Shown piece by piece: positions 40,105 to 40,336 of a stretch of 40,336 bases of DNA (position 1 is its first letter; each line of letters opens with the position of its first letter). Below the pieces are notes generated by a model, which did no database searches, was not told where the DNA came from, and worked only from the letters and a program-made list of their open reading frames with translations. Origin of the DNA: Planctomycetaceae bacterium (GTDB lineage Bacteria; Planctomycetota; Planctomycetia; Pirellulales; UBA1268); contig JAJTED010000025.1 in NCBI GenBank assembly GCA_021300535.1, positions 1-40,336 on the forward strand, given 5' to 3'. The position numbers and the translations under genes were made by a program.

Positions 40105-40336
40105 TGGAGCGTTGGCAGAGGGTGGCGGGCCGGCGGGCCCATGCCGCCGTCAGGCGGCCACGGCCGCCCGGAGGTGCGGCCGCCCGGCCGTCCGGTGAAC
40201 CCTCGGCGTTCGCCGCGACGGCCCAAGGCTGTCGGGGCCATGGATGGGCTGGTTTTCGCGCCGGCGCATCCCTTCGGGCCTGCTTCGGCTTACGCGAGGC
40301 TCGCCGGGAAGGCGAGCCATCGCAGGTCGAGGCACA
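40105..40336. other. Hairpin-rich terminal segment with no gene
   Basis: Short dyads are visible, including GCCGCCGTCAGGCGGC and CTCGCCGGGAAGGCGAG. The minus-strand ORF to 40150 is Arg/Pro-rich with no ribosome site and is not accepted as a gene. The segment may be part of a further repeat module that continues past the window. Confidence 0.4.

Noticed and set aside
40150-40335. 61-codon minus-strand ORF at the right edge
   Set aside because: Arg/Pro-rich, no ribosome site, lies in hairpin-rich sequence.
1-40336. tRNA or rRNA genes
   Set aside because: No cloverleaf or rRNA-like segment was noticed in any gap, though a dedicated scan (tRNAscan-SE, Infernal) was not possible.

Overview
The window is clearly high-GC. 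Its protein families point to a planctomycete (Planctomycetota, most like Pirellulales-type genomes). The evidence is a DUF1559 pilin-like protein, a PVC-type membrane-bound dehydrogenase with a C-terminal CxxCH haem site, an FG-GAP/VCBS protein, a ThuA-domain protein, a Ser/Thr kinase with the N-terminal helical module common in planctomycetes, and a PilM-PilN fusion. The taxon is inferred from family content only; no rRNA or other marker gene was found.

Layout. 1-245: hairpin-rich tandem repeat. 246-7942 (minus strand): citrate synthase, a parvulin-type peptidyl-prolyl isomerase, then an FG-GAP protein and a PVC-type cytochrome/dehydrogenase in one tightly coupled unit. 8250-11438 (plus): ThuA protein, a relic of an IS1380-like transposase, and a DUF1559 protein. 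11623-12200 (minus): a 28-residue basic protein missed by the ORF track, and a decayed squalene-cyclase-like gene tail. 12239-20596 (minus): a membrane protein fused to a spermidine-synthase-like domain, the transcription-repair coupling factor Mfd, and the acetolactate synthase large subunit. 21164-27357 (minus): a four-gene inner-membrane cluster resembling PilM-PilN / PilO / a third membrane protein / an exported HEAT-like protein. The PilM part carries an internal deletion plus frameshift. 27527-31418 (plus): a GH38-like protein, cytidylate kinase and a 1-acylglycerol-phosphate acyltransferase, joined by ATGA overlaps. 31381-34305 (minus): a large exported protein of unknown function. 34962-39268 (plus): a Ser/Thr kinase with a degenerate receiver domain, then a circularly permuted ATP-grasp / alpha-E pair. 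39269-40336: repeat array.

The most distinctive signal is a dispersed family of intergenic repeats present in seven gaps. Its core is two homologous half-units of about 36 bp placed face to face. Each half-unit is a strong GC stem followed by CTTCTTG or CTTTTTG, so both U-tracts lie between the two stems. This layout resembles a bidirectional terminator, or the paired REP elements (BIMEs) of enterobacteria. Two copies place a stem plus U-tract about 30-35 nt after a minus-strand stop codon (ilvB and the HEAT-like gene). The units are amplified in tandem with a different period at each site (124, 165, 172, 192 and about 296 bp). A second hairpin module links both ends of the window, and a short inverted terminal sequence recurs at about 15.0, 15.3 and 40.1 kb. 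Reading frames through these repeats yield fake conserved peptides that should not be annotated as genes.

Most ORF-track entries on the strand opposite these genes are shadows caused by high GC and are left out.
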